From NCBI GenBank assembly GCA_023213315.1, contig JAKCPI010014251.1, positions 1-64,000 on the forward strand: a stretch of DNA of 64,000 nucleotides, written 5' to 3'. This DNA comes from Euborellia annulipes. Lineage: Eukaryota; Arthropoda; Insecta; Dermaptera; Anisolabididae. A program made the position numbers and the translations under genes. The notes under the pieces were generated by a model, which saw nothing but the letters and a program-made list of their open reading frames with translations, had not been told where the DNA came from and made no database searches. Below are positions 9,264 through 20,027 of this stretch, one piece after another (within the stretch, counting starts at the first letter, position 1; each line of letters begins with the position of its first letter).

Positions 9264-9668
9264 AACTCCGCTGTGACTGGTCGCACAGCATCACTCTTAT
9301 CTTCAGTAATCGAAAGTTGTGTTAAGTGCTTGTCACGCCAGATTTTTTGTGTCGTGTATTTAGTTTCCGATGTTTCAAGATGTAGAATTTATAAGTATGC
9401 GGCCTTCGGGCTTGGTGAAGGAGTTAGCGTGCTAACCTCGTATACCAAAAGTCGCGGGTTCGGACTCCGGGTACCAAATGGCTTAAATAAGAATGCCTGG
9501 ACCTCCAATATGTATAATTAATCAATAACAGATATCGTCAAAGTCTTATATGGCCTGAGTTGTCGAAAAGACCATGTGCATGTGTGTGAGTGTGAATGAG
9601 AAAAATCTGGGGTGACTGGTCATACAGCACCCAATTTTCTCTTATCTTCAATAATCTAAAGTTGTTGT
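9264..9668 (-). mobile_element. HT right-end fragments, split by SINE-1
   Basis: 9,264-9,399 is an HT right end (GTGACTGGTCGCACAGCA ... CACGCCAGATTTTTTGTGTC). A second decayed right end follows at 9,600-9,668 (AAATCTGGGGTGACTGGTCA). A SINE-1 lies between them. Confidence 0.65.
9400..9603 (+). mobile_element. SINE-1 (tRNA-derived)
   Basis: GGCCTTCGGGCTTGGTGAAG, CGGGTTCGGACTCCGG, then a deletion that removes CAGTCCGATGATTT, then the usual body to GTGAGTGTGAATGAGAAAA. Confidence 0.75.
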
Positions 9669-9802
9669 CCCAAAATGAAATTGTGCTAGGTCTCATGTTT
9701 GGGAAAATTCAGGTACTAGTACTTTACTGGTGTACTTTTTTAGTTTTTTCTAATTTTCTCGAAATTCCTTTTAAAGATTTCTTTCCAATTTTAAATATTT
9801 CT

Positions 9803-10447
9803 TATGTAGGTGAAGAATAAAACGGCAGATGTTGTTATAATTTTTTTATTAGTTAAATCTCTAGGCTATCGATTTCGTCCTTATTGACATCATCAGGCCA
9901 GCTGGAAACAAGATATTTAACATAATTTGACAAGAGTAATATACTATAAAAATTGCACACAAAATTCTTTGGTTAAATATTTTATCACAATAGTAACAAA
10001 CAAAATACATATATTATGAACCATATTCTTTTTTAATTTTTTATATATTTTGAAAAATATTATTTGGAGAGGAAGATGAAGGAAGATGAATTCTAAGAAT
10101 GGCAAGCGCATCAGGATTTTTTATATCTTTGAGATCCTGATGCGCTTGCCATTCTTAGAATTCATCTTCCTTCATCTTCCTCTCCAAATAATATTTTTTC
10201 AAAATATATAAAAAATTAAAAAGAATATGGTTCATAATATATGTATTTTGTTTGTTACTATTGTGATAAAATATTTAACCAAAGAATTTTGTGTGCAATT
10301 TTATAGTATATTACTCTTGTCAAATTATGTTAAATATCTTGTTTCCAGCTGGCCTGATGATGTCAATAAGGACGAAATCGATAGCCTAGAGATTTAACTA
10401 ATAAAAAAATTATAACAACATCTGCCGTTTTATTCTTCACCTACATA
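9803..10447. mobile_element. Near-perfect 645-bp foldback element with hammerhead-like cores
   Basis: Arms of about 315 bp meet at a spacer of about 15 bp near 10,125. TATGTAGGTGAAGAATAAAA at the left returns inverted as TTTTATTCTTCACCTACATA at the right. Mismatches between the arms are few, so the inversion or its maintenance is recent. Each arm holds one hammerhead-like core facing outward: minus strand 9,863-9,900 and plus strand 10,349-10,388. No protein is encoded. It is inserted in repeat B. Confidence 0.85.
10349..10388 (+). ncRNA. Hammerhead-like ribozyme motif (candidate)
   Basis: CTGATGA at 10,354-10,360 is the exact consensus box. It is followed by T, stem II GTC-AATAAG-GAC, and GAAA at 10,374-10,377. 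A-T / A-T then close a two-base-pair stem III over CG, leaving ATA at 10,381-10,383 as the cut site. GGC before and GCC after pair as stem I, and CT/AG extend it past a one-base bulge. All invariant residues of the family are present. The one unpaired T between A9 and stem II is non-canonical. The mirror copy lies at 9,863-9,900 on the minus strand. Confidence 0.55.
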
Positions 10448-11499
10448 ATCATATTAACTGCAGAAATGGAGCAATACATATATCATATTTAAATATTTCC
10501 TATTTCTGGGATAGAAAACAAATTACACTAGGTCTCGTCTTCGGGAAACCTCGAGTACTTTACTGGTGTACTTTTTTAGTATTTTCCAATTTTCTTGCAA
10601 TTCCCTTTAAACTTTTCTTTCAAGTTTTAAATATTTTCTTATTTCTTCTACACAAATAAAATTTGGCTTCTTGAGTACTACTGTAGTACTTTACTGGTGT
10701 ACTTTTTTTTTAGGTTTTTCTAATTTCTTGCAATTCCCTTTAACCTTTTCTTTCAAGTTTTAAATCGTTCCTGGGGCCGGTATAGAAAACAAATTGCACT
10801 AGGTCTCGTCTTCGGAAAACCTCGAGTACTAGTACTTTACTGGTGTACTTTTTTTTTAGTTTTTTCCAATTTTCGTTTTAAAGGTTTTATAATGTTCAAA
10901 GCCTAGTGGGCTTGCTTCCTGGTCAAACCCCCCCTTTTTTTTTCTTTACCCTGGACCCACACATTTAACTCTCCACGAATATTAATTTTAATTAATGCGC
11001 AATTTTGTAAATTTAATTTTTTATATCAATAATTACTTACAATGTATTTAATTTAATAATGTCAAAAAGGCCAATTAGTAGAAAAATACCTATTATTTAA
11101 ATTCTATTATTAAAATACTAATTATTAATTAATTTTATTGAAAATAATAATTTTTAATTGTCTCCAGGCTGACGCATTTCCTGCGCAACTCTCTTACGTA
11201 TATCTCATGATTAAAGCTTTCTTGTGAGGCACTGTCTCCTCTAAGTATCCACTCAGTAATGTTGCTATTCCTCAAAGCTCTCCCTGGACTGTTATTTCTT
11301 ATTTTGGTGTTTTTATTGATGTTTCCATTGAGGAGCAAGTTGTCTCGTTATAATTTCTTTCAAATTTTAAATATTTTCCTATTTCTTCTATACAAATCAA
11401 ATTCGCGCCCCTCGAGTATTCGTACTTTACATTACTTTTTTTAGTTTTTTACAATTTTATAATATAAAAAAGACCGAGCTCCGGCTCGGTCACCCCGGA

Positions 11500-11680
11500 A
11501 CTAAGACTTTATACGATAACCGTTGTATAAGATAATATCTATTGGGGGCCAGGCATTTCTATTTAAGTCATTTGGTATCCAAATGCCTTAAATAAAATCA
11601 TCGGACTGCCTGGGGTCCGAACCCGCGACGTTCGGTATAGAAGGTAGACACGCTACCAACTACTCCAAGCCCCGAGGGCA
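11500..11680 (-). mobile_element. SINE-1, 3-prime truncated
   Basis: The head (GCCCTCGGGGCTTGGAGTAG on minus) and B box (GGGTTCGGACCCC) are intact. The GT-rich 3-prime part and A-tail are missing. Confidence 0.75.
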
Positions 11681-11718
11681 GTACGTGCATTTAAATGAGA
11701 AAAATTCATAAACTATTT

Positions 11719-12192
11719 GTTTATTTATATTTTGTTACCATGGCAACCATTTCTCCTATCCTTCCTATGGAGTACAAGAGTAAAGTGGTCTTCAAAAGAT
11801 TTCAATGACAAAATGAGAATATAGGCCTTAAAGAGAATCTAAAAAATAATTGATTTTTGAATTTTAATCAAAATCCTTGGAACGAATTTTGAAAAAATCG
11901 AAAAAAAACTGAAAAACTACATCAGTAATGTATTAGTACTCTCTGGCCGATTTTGATTAAAAGCTTATTTTCACGCCCTAGGTGGGTGCCTAACTTAAAT
12001 ATAAAATTTCAACCTCATAGCTCAATTTCTTCATGCTTTAAATTGAACACACAGACAGACCATGTTGCAATAAACCACTTTTTTGGATTCAGGGGACCTC
12101 AAAACGTGTATATCCATCAAAATCTTGACATCGAATTTTCGACATGAATCTCTCTCTATATATTAACATATATAGAGGTAAGAGAAAGTAAA
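11719..12192 (-). mobile_element. HT element, right end missing
   Basis: Runs from TTTGTTACCATGGCAACCAT to the left-end stem TATAGAGGTAAGAGAAAGTA. The AAATCTGGTGTGAC hairpin is absent. Confidence 0.7.
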
Positions 12193-12786
12193 AAAAAAAA
12201 AATCAATATTTTTGTTATATTTACGAAATTCTTTTTCGTTGATTTGATGACCTTGTAAAGGAAGAGCGAAAGAGATGCCTAGAAAAACATATTTGTTTTA
12301 ACTAATAGAATTTTAGTTAAAACAAATTAAAAAAAAAAAATAGAGATAAGATTAAAATTAAATTTTACCTTCATGCGTAATGAATTCCTTGCGATTGCAA
12401 AATTGAAAAAAAAAATGAGCAAACTTTGTTCTGATTAGATGGGCCGCGCAAGAAGCGCGTGTCTATGAATTTTAATTTTTTTTTTAAACAGAATAGATTC
12501 CTAGGAGCTGAATCTGCTATTTCTTTCTTTTTACTTTTTTTATCTGTATTTAAAAATTTACATAAATATGAAAAATCACTCAGCGTATAAATCCCCTCCT
12601 ACCCTTAGGAAAATATCCTCACTCCGTATTTATTTAACTAGCTAGTAAGTTGAGTTTGTGCTTGCACACCACTTTTTTGTGTTTGTTTTCACATTATGGT
12701 ACATTTCAATTAAGATATAAAATTTATAAACACGGGAAAATATTTATATTTTGTTACCAACATATCTATCATATAAGTACAAATAC
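12193..12786. other. AT-rich stretch with an HT relic
   Basis: Mostly homopolymer-rich sequence with no gene visible. 12,650-12,775 resembles the HT right part in weak form (GATATAAAATTTATAAACAC, GGGAAAATATTTATATTTTG). Confidence 0.4.
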
Positions 12787-12915
12787 CCTCGGGCTTGGTG
12801 TAGTTGGTAGCGCGGCTGCCTTGTATACCAAGGGTCGAGAGTTCGGATCCCAGGCAGTTCGATGGTTTTATTTAAGCCATTTGGATGCCAAATAACGTAA
12901 AAGGCTTAAAAAACG
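12787..12915 (+). mobile_element. SINE-1 head, truncated
   Basis: CCTCGGGCTTGGTGTAGTTG is the A-box region and GAGTTCGGATCCCAGG the B-box region. The body stops after CCATTTGGATGCCAAAT. It is not a tRNA gene, because the acceptor stem does not close. Confidence 0.7.
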
Positions 12916-12920
12916 TTAAA

Positions 12921-13485
12921 GCAATTTTTCAATGCGCCTTTTTTTTAATGAATTAAATTCATAAGGGATTATTGGGACATCGAGCTATAATTTTTTTAAT
13001 GACTTATTAAAAATTATCGTAATTAATTTTTTTGTTATCAAGCAAATACAAAAAAACAATCTGTCCCAATAATCTTTAATTTTTTGTAAATTTAAAAATG
13101 AATTTATTGTTATTATTAATCACATATTAATTAAGAAATTTTTAAAATAAGCTTAGATGATTTATTTAAAAATCAACTGTCAAATTAGTTCAGCATTCTT
13201 CCAATAGATGGCGGGCTAGTCTAACAGCCGATCCCCTAATAGCCTATATTTATATATTTTTATGCTTTTCTAAAAGATACATAATAATATAATAACATTT
13301 ATAAAGTATTTATTGTTAAAAGATCAATGAAAATCAACCAAATGCATTAAATATTATTAGCTACCATTCTGACATCTCTTGGCAAATTTTTGAATTACTT
13401 GATTTTTTTGGGCATACTTTTTATGACACACAACGCCATCTTAGCGGGAAAAACATGCGTAACACCTTCGGTCCTATTTCGCCTT
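12921..13485 (-). repeat. Repeat E, copy 1
   Basis: A segment of about 565 bp that returns inverted at 18,150-18,705. It includes a 110-bp section bounded by ATTATTGGGACA and its inverse TGTCCCAATAAT (12,967-13,078). Close to one end is CCAATAGATGGCGGGCTA, one mismatch from a CTCF core. The conserved GTTTTTCCCGCTAAGA edge is shared by both copies. Class unknown. Confidence 0.6.
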
Positions 13486-14076
13486 AAAAAAGTTGGAGAA
13501 ACGCTTGGAAAAGTCTTTAGAGCTAAGAGCGGATTATGTTGAAAAATAAAAAAAAATCTATCTAAAATAATATTTTTTTCTATCTTTTTCTAAGGACTTA
13601 TTGAACGACCCACGTACGTAACTTAAATATAAAATCTCAACTTCTTAACTCTTTTCGTTCTTGAGATATTTTGTTTTATTATTATTATTATTATTTTTTT
13701 TTGATTTTCTAAAAATAATAATTAATATTTAATTCTGGCAAATCAATGATGAATCATAATTAAGAATGCAGACTGAGAGTTCTTTGCCAGGTGTATGTAG
13801 TTGGTTGGCCACGTCAGAGATGAGCTCACTCAGCACTGAATGGCGCCGCGGCGACCTTGGCTAGATGGAGACTGCGAGTTGACTCACTCTTGAGGACCAC
13901 TCTTCCCTGAAGAGAACACTCACCTTCCTAGCAATGACGTCATGAGGGAATTGCAACTCTTGTAGGTGCATAGTCATTTATTTGACTAGCATTATTTCTT
14001 TCTTTTGTCAGATCACAAGATCATGTGTTGAAAGATTTTATGTCCTAATTTGATAAAAAGTCTATTTTCTATTTAT
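13486..14076. other. Partly GC-rich unique block with a possible minus-strand splice donor
   Basis: 13,740-13,980 is clearly richer in GC than its surroundings and belongs to no repeat family here. On the minus strand GCTAGGAAGGTGAGTG (near 13,930) is a strong donor-like site. It may be an untranslated exon or promoter region. I see no coding frame. Confidence 0.25.
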
Positions 14077-14730
14077 ACTTTCTCTTACCTCTATATGTCT
14101 GTTAATATATAGAGAAAGTATTGGATTCATGTCAAAAATTCGATGTCGAGATTTTGATGGATATACACGTTTTGAGGTCCCCTGAATCCAAAAAAGTGGT
14201 TTTCGCGACATGGTTGTCTTGTTCTGTCTCTGTCTGTGAACAAAATATCTCAAGAACGAAAAGAGCTAGGAGGTTGAAATTGTATATTTAAGTTAGGCAC
14301 CCCCCTGGGACGTGACACGAAGCTTTAAAAAAAAAATCGGCCAAAGAGTACTAGTACTTTACTGATGCACTTTTTCAGTTTTTTTCGATTTTTTTAAAAT
14401 TCCCTTCAACGATTTTTTTTATTAATTCAAAAATCAATTATTTTTTAGATTCTCTTTAAGATGTATATTCTCATTTTGTCATTGAAATCTTCTGAAGACC
14501 ACTTTACTCTTGTATTTCATAGAAAAGATAGGAGAAATGGTTGCCATGGTAACAATATATAAACATTTTGCCATACTTATAAATTTTACATCTGAATTCA
14601 AATGTTCCCTACTGTCGGGAACTAAATATATGTCGACACAAAAAATCTGGTGTGACAAGCACAGAACACAACTTTCGATTACCGAAGGCAAGAGAAAGTT
14701 GTGTGCTGTGCGCCAGTCACACCAGATTTT
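14077..14730 (+). mobile_element. HT element, full length
   Basis: Left stem ACTTTCTCTTACC ... ATATAGAGAAAGTATTGG and right hairpin ending GTCACACCAGATTTT. About 654 bp, with the same block order as the copy at 4,851-5,517 in the opposite direction. Confidence 0.8.
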
Positions 14731-14975
14731 AATAGAGCATAGGTATCAAATTCTATTGCTAGCTCGGGCCCGCCTGCAGCAATACGCACGATAGCAGCCT
14801 CCGTCCGGCTGGTACCTAGGCGTATCACGTCACAACATTTCATTTCCCCATTAGTGTAATGGATAGTGCGCGAAAAGGCGTTTTTGTGGTGCTCTTCTGT
14901 AACTTTTTAGCAACTTTTCGTAAGGGATAGCGTTCATTACGTAAGTTTTTTGTATTTTATCATAGGATATTCTTT

Positions 14976-15210
14976 AGGCTCAGGGGCCCACATCTTGTGG
15001 GTACGTGGATGGCGACCACGAGCTGCCCGAGCTGGGACAGACAGGTCTTTGTATGTCTGTCTCTTCCTTCCTCTTTTCAACAGTCGTCAGACCGTGTGAC
15101 GGGCCGGCCTGTCCTATTTCTTTCGGTCGCAAAAACGCGTGATAGGGTTGGAGGGAAAAAGTGAGGTCCGCCGACCCCGCATTGCGGGAATAAGGCGAGG
15201 ACAGAAGAAG
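14976..15210 (+). mobile_element. SINE-2 retroposon with 17-bp TSD
   Basis: Starts AGGCTCAGGGGCCCACATCT, continues GTGGGTACGTGGATGGCGAC, and ends AGGCGAGGACAGAAGAAG. It is flanked by a perfect direct repeat, ATCATAGGATATTCTTT (14,959-14,975 and 15,211-15,227). Other copies are at 43,390-43,630 and 45,884-46,088. It has an (AAG)n tail and no visible A or B box, so it is either a SINE with an unusual head or the 3-prime end of a LINE. Confidence 0.75.
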
Positions 15211-15227
15211 ATCATAGGATATTCTTT

Positions 15228-15943
15228 CAAGATGTATTGAATGATATATCATTTTATTTTTTTCCGATCTGATTAAACCCTTAAATGTTTCCTCGAAATA
15301 AAAATGGCGTAGTCGGGTAAGATGACGAATGGAGCGTAGGGTAGGATTGCGAGATCTCTACCTCTCTCTCTGGCACCTGGTATCTTCTCATTCTTCCGCC
15401 GCTTCCGATCATGAGGAAAAAAGCCAGAAGAAAACTAGAAAAAAATTACCTCACATGCACCTCACCAATGAAAGGGCCTTCTCATTAGTAAAAAAATAGA
15501 GGGGCGAAAAAGAAAATAAATAAAAAAGCGGCGACAATTGAAGAAAAATCTTCAATAGGCAAGACTAAACTTGCTAATTGCACTAGAAACAATTTTGTAA
15601 GCGACAGCCAAGTCTCGAGTCTCCTGACTCCGAAGAGTCAATTGTCGTCATCGACACCGATGACCCTGAGGAATTCGAAAATCATAAAGCTCCCTTCTGA
15701 TAAGAATTTATCATATGTGGAAACAAGCAGACGTTTTATCACCAATGTTTTAAGGAAGCTCTGCCCTTGGGGGGCCCACATTGACCCTCCGGGACCCCCT
15801 AGTTACGCCCATGTATGCGGGTAAGATGATGAAAAAACTTTTTTTTACAAAAATACATTTTTTTCGAATTTATAAAATTGTCAATAAATATTATTTTAAA
15901 TTAGAATGTTCTAGGAAGATTTTGACGTAACGATGACCAAAGC
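15228..15943 (+). other. Possible decayed LTR-retrotransposon leader
   Basis: TGGCGTAGTCGGGTAAGATG at 15,304 resembles the leader just after a primer-binding site in some Gypsy-like elements. Behind it are broken serine- and acid-rich frames (15,600-15,700). There is no LTR pair, Gag or Pol motif, so this is only a suggestion. A hAT-like end (CCCCCTAGTTACGCCCATG) lies at 15,797-15,816. Confidence 0.2.
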
Positions 15944-16599
15944 AGTGGCAGACCCAGAGGAGTTCGGAAGGGGGGGTAATCTGGTGTGTCTGGTCGCACA
16001 GCACACAATTTTTTCTTATTATCGGTAATTTAAAGGTGCATTCTTTAGTTGTTTACCAGAATATATATACAAATCAAATTTGTATGTATTAGTTTTTAAA
16101 ATTTTATATTAAAAATACAATTTTTTCCCAAAAAAAAAAAAAAAAAATAAAGAATTTTATCTCATGTGTTGGTCCATGAGGGTAATTATGAAAACATTAA
16201 CCAAGTATTTATTAATTTAAACCCGCGCTCTCCCTTGTATCCGCCCTTGGACCATAAGATTAAAAGTCACAAAAAAGTTTAAAGGGGGGGGGGGTCAAAG
16301 CCCTTAACTTCCCCATCCATATTCGGACACTTTCCCCCAAGGGCAGATACAAGAGGGAGGTGGGGCAAAAGGGTAATTACCCCCTCCCCCTGGATTAAAA
16401 AAAAATCGCAAAAAAATTTATTTTTAATGTAAATTTGTAAATATTAATACTTAAAAATTTGATTTGTATTTATATTCTGGCAAATGAGTACAGAATGAGC
16501 CTTTAAATTACCGAAATTAAAAAAAAAAATTGTGTGCTGTGCGACCAGTCACACCAGATCCCCCCCCCGAGAAACACCTCTGGATCCGCCCTTGCTTTC
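15944..16599. mobile_element. Three-layer nested elements
   Basis: Outer layer: hAT-like ends GCAGTGGCAGACCCAGAGG and, inverted, CCTCTGGATCCGCCCTTGC. Second layer: the two arms of an HT right-end hairpin, ATCTGGTGTGTCTGGTCG (15,979) and its inverse GCGACCAGTCACACCAGAT, now more than 500 bp apart. Third layer: a foldback element inserted in the hairpin loop (16,027-16,508), with ends AATTTAAAGGTGCATTCTT and AGAATGAGCCTTTAAATT. Inside that is a further inverted pair, CTTGTATCCGCCCTTGG and CCAAGGGCAGATACAAG. Confidence 0.55.
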
Positions 16600-17022
16600 C
16601 CCTAAATATTATACTTGCTTTAAGATGTTGAAAGAACTCATTTTGAAATAATTAGACAATAATATGGCGTACCAGGGGGTTGGTACATCCAGGACCCGAA
16701 AATTCAAAAAATTTCAGCTAAAATTCAGTATCAGCAAATATGGAAGTTTTATTTTTCTATTCTATTCAAATATTTCCTTGAGAAAATCCAAATAGAATAG
16801 AGAAGGAAGAAAGGAAGGTGAGGGAGGGGGTGGGGGGAGGGGGAAGGAGGATTTATTGGTCGAGGCCAGCTAAAAAACAATCTATTAATTATGTTAAAAT
16901 TAGATATCTTCCTGTTATATAATTATAACAATTACCGAGTAAATTTGATATTTGTTCGGTAAATAGATAAATATTTGTCGATTTTAGTCAGGGACTATCT
17001 GACGTGTAGAAATTAATATTTT
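16600..17022. other. Unique AT-rich stretch
   Basis: No gene seen. A purine/G-rich run lies at 16,802-16,852. Confidence 0.45.
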
Positions 17023-17640
17023 TACTTTCTCTTACCTCTATATATATATATATGTTAATATATAGAGAGAGAATCATGTCAAAAATTCGATGTCGAGATT
17101 TTGATGGATCTTCACGTTTTGAGGTCCCCTGAATCGCGACATGGTCTGTCTGTGTGTCTGTGAACAAAATATCTCAAGAACGAAAAAAGCTAGGATGTTA
17201 AAATTTTATATTTAAGTTAGGCACCCCCCATGGGACGTGACTCGAAGCTTTTTAACAAAATCGACCAAAGAGTACTAGTACTTTACTGATTCACTTTTTC
17301 AGTTTTTTTCGATTTTCTCAAAATTTGCTCCAACGATTTTTTTTTAAAATTCAAAAATCAATTATTTTTTAGATTCTCTATAAAATGTATATTCTCATTT
17401 TGTGATTGAAATCTTCTGAAGACCACTTTACTCTTGTACTCCATAGAAAAGATAGGAGAAATGGTTGCCATGGTAACAAAATATAAATATTTTGCCATAC
17501 TTATAAATTTTACATCTTGAAATTCGAATGTTCCGTACTGACGGGAACTAAATATATGTCGACACAAAAAATCCGGTGTGACAAGCACAGTACACAACTT
17601 TCGATTACCGAAGGTAAGAGAAATTTGTGTGCTGTGCGTT
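17023..17640 (+). mobile_element. HT element, right hairpin truncated
   Basis: Complete from ACTTTCTCTTACC to AATTTGTGTGCTGTGCG, where the final CCAGTCACACCAGATT is replaced by unrelated sequence. Confidence 0.75.
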
Positions 17641-17695
17641 AGGGTACTCCCTTGCTATGCTCATTATGGATGTAACGAAAGGTTGACAGACTTAC

Positions 17696-17788
17696 CTTAT
17701 CGTTAAGTTCGATTTCATAAAGGACATCATCGCCATCATAAGCCGGATTGACTTGGCCGTTGTTGTTGCTATTCTCGGTGGGCTGCAT
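17696..17788 (-). CDS. Candidate first coding exon of an unidentified minus-strand gene
   Basis: On the minus strand an ATG at 17,788 opens 31 codons that run straight into a strong donor, GATAAG|GTAAGTC (cut at 17,696). The peptide starts MQPTENSNNNGQ, passes VNPAYDGDD and ends YEIELNDK: polar and acidic, like a cytosolic N-terminus. The ATG is preceded by a (GGA)n tract. Unlike other frames nearby it lies in no repeat family, uses balanced codons and ends exactly at a donor. Later exons would lie to the left, in or beyond repeat-rich DNA, and I could not find them. No family can be named. Confidence 0.4.
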
Positions 17789-17799
17789 CCTCCTCCTCC

Positions 17800-18149
17800 T
17801 CCTCCTTTGGGGCTATGAACCAAGCAAAAGAGAGCAATTAGCCTTCTTACTTGTGAGAAAGGAAACACGTGGGAAGATAACACTTATTTACAATTCAGAG
17901 TATTTTAACACCACACAATGAAAACATTTTTTTTTTTTTAATTCTACTTTAAAGTGTCATAATTAATTATTTGAAACTCTCTTTGTTGACTGCATAGGCA
18001 AATATATCACCAATTTATTAATTAATTTATATCAAAATTATCATAAATCTGGGAATTAGGGCTAGCGCAGTGTTTGAAATCTCGCTTCTTGTTATAGAGA
18101 TGACTGTTTTAGGATCGTTATTGTATAAAATCAGTATTTGTAAAGGGGG
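17800..18149. other. Region upstream of the candidate exon
   Basis: Unique, AT-rich. If the minus-strand exon is real, this is its 5-prime untranslated and promoter region. It includes a CACGTG box near 17,867. Confidence 0.25.
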
Positions 18150-18705
18150 CAACGGGACCGAATGTGTTACGCATGTTTTTCCCGCTAAGAGGGCGTTGTG
18201 TGCCATTAAAAGTATGCCGAAAAATCAAGTAATTCAAAAATTTGCCAAGAGATGTCAGAATGGTAGCTAATAATATTTAATGCATTTGGTTGATTTTCAA
18301 TGATCTTTTAACAATAAATACTTTATAAATGTTATTATATATTATGTATCTTTATAAAAGCATAAAATATATAAATATAGGCTAATACTATATCGGCTGT
18401 TAGACTAGCCTGCCATCTATTGCAAGAATGCTGAACTAATTTGACAGTTGATTTTTAAATAAATCATCTAAGCTTATTTTAAAAATTTCTTAATTAATAT
18501 GTGATTAATAATAACAATAAATTCATTTTTAAATTTTAAAAAAATCAAAGATTATTGGGACAGATTGTTTTTTGTATTTGCTTGATAACAAAAAAATTAA
18601 TTACGATAATTTTCTAATAAGTCATTAAAAAAATGATAGCTCGATGTCCCAATAATCTCTTAAGAATTTAATTCATTAAAAAAAAACCACATTGAAAAAT
18701 TCCTT
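18150..18705 (+). repeat. Repeat E, copy 2
   Basis: Inverted counterpart of 12,921-13,485, sharing TGTTACGCATGTTTTTCCCG, TTTGCCAAGAGATGTCAGAA, and the ATTATTGGGACA / TGTCCCAATAAT bounded section. A short open frame at its start is not conserved in the other copy. Confidence 0.6.
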
Positions 18706-19135
18706 ATAATAGTCTAGTAGTTTTTAAAGTACGTTTAGACGTCGCTCCTGAACCCCCTTAACAATCCACGTTAATCAATTGTACTATTAGTGCATATTAA
18801 TACGTTAGCATCCCACAGTTGTATCATTAAAACGAGTAGAGATGATGAATGCTAATTAAATTTACCAAATTATATAAGACAATTCTACTATCTATGAGTG
18901 CAAATAAAGAACATTCCGAGATCTTGAAGAGAATCGCGACGTACAACTGAAATGTTATCAAGGAAATTAAAATATCTTATGGTTATGGGTAAAGCCCGGA
19001 TTTTTATCCGGTAAAAACCCCTAAATATGACATATAATATGCAGTAAAAGTATTAAAATATGCAATACATATATTTATATGACAAAAAGATCAAGTAAAT
19101 GGCTTCCAATTAAAGATAAATCATGATTTCTACTA
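18706..19135. other. Unique AT-rich stretch
   Basis: No gene or repeat recognised. Confidence 0.4.
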
Positions 19136-19552
19136 AAAGTTGTGTTCTGCGCTTGTCACGTCAGATTTTTTGTGTCGCCAGCCATTTCTCTTATCTTTCC
19201 TATGAATTGCATTATTAATTTTGAGAAAATCGAAAAAAAAAAAAAAAACTGAAAAAGTGCATCAGTAAAGTACTAGTACTCTTTGGTCGATTTTGATTAA
19301 AAGCTTCGTATCCCGTGCCAGAGGGGTGCCTGACTTAAATATAAAATTTCAACCTCTTAGCTCTTTTCGTACTTAAAATATTTTGATCACACATAAACAG
19401 ACAGACCATGTCGCGAAAACCACTTTGTTTGGACTCAGTGCACCTCAAAACGTGTATGTCCAATAAAATCTCGACATCGAATTTTTTGACATGAATCCAA
19501 TACTTTCTCTCTCTATATTTTAACACTTATATAAAGGTAAGAGAAAGTAAAA
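19136..19552 (-). mobile_element. HT element, internally deleted
   Basis: Part of the right hairpin (AAAGTTGTGTTCTGCGCTTG) and the complete left end are present. The segment around GGTTGCCATGGTAACAAAAT is shortened. Confidence 0.7.
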
Positions 19553-20027
19553 ATACATATCTGGCTTATTAAAAAATATCACTTTCTTAGAGGATCTATA
19601 TAAATATATGACGACGGAGCAGTGGCGTAGCGAGGGGGGGGGGGCAGGGGGGTCATCATGCCCCGGGCGCTGCTCACAAAGGGGCGCCAAATGGTCCGCA
19701 AAAAAAAAAAATTGCTAGATAATTTTTATTTTTATTATAATTGAATTCTGGAAAATATATTTTAAATTTAGTGCCAGTGTAATATAATAATTCTCGCCGA
19801 AAAAAATCTCGCCGAAAATTTTCTCCCGAAAAAAAACGGCCTAAAATCCGAAAAAGTTCCAAAATAAAATATTTTTTGTGTCGACATACATATATATAGA
19901 TGTTTGGCCTCATCAATAAAAAGCACTCACATGTCTTGTTAAATATATAGTTTCCGTCGATATATGAGAATATAGGTAATTGAACCCAGCAGACAGACAC
20001 AGACAATATTTTTTATGCATAAAAAAC

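Larger units (their letters stand above)
9645..11460 (+). repeat. Repeat B unit (HT-related), interrupted by a foldback element
   Basis: The phrase GTACTAGTACTTTACTGGTG followed by ACTTTTTTAGTTTTTTC recurs at about 9,715, 10,555, 10,690 and 10,830, so 10,480-10,870 is an imperfect tandem of roughly 150-bp units. The section 10,871-11,460 (GTTCAAAGCCTAGTGGGC to ACAATTTTAT) recurs at 28,605-29,510. It shares GTACTAGTACTTTACTG with HT elements, so B and HT are probably one superfamily. A minus-strand frame of 67 codons at 11,135-11,338 is partly kept in both copies, but I recognise no domain in it. Confidence 0.6.

Noticed and set aside
12787..12860. tRNA genes suggested by A and B boxes in about a dozen places
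   Set aside because: Acceptor stems do not close, there is no consistent anticodon arm, and each is followed by the SINE body. These are SINE heads.
14845..14870. tRNA-like ATTAGTGTAATGGATAGTGC
   Set aside because: Resembles an A box, but no B box or fold follows.
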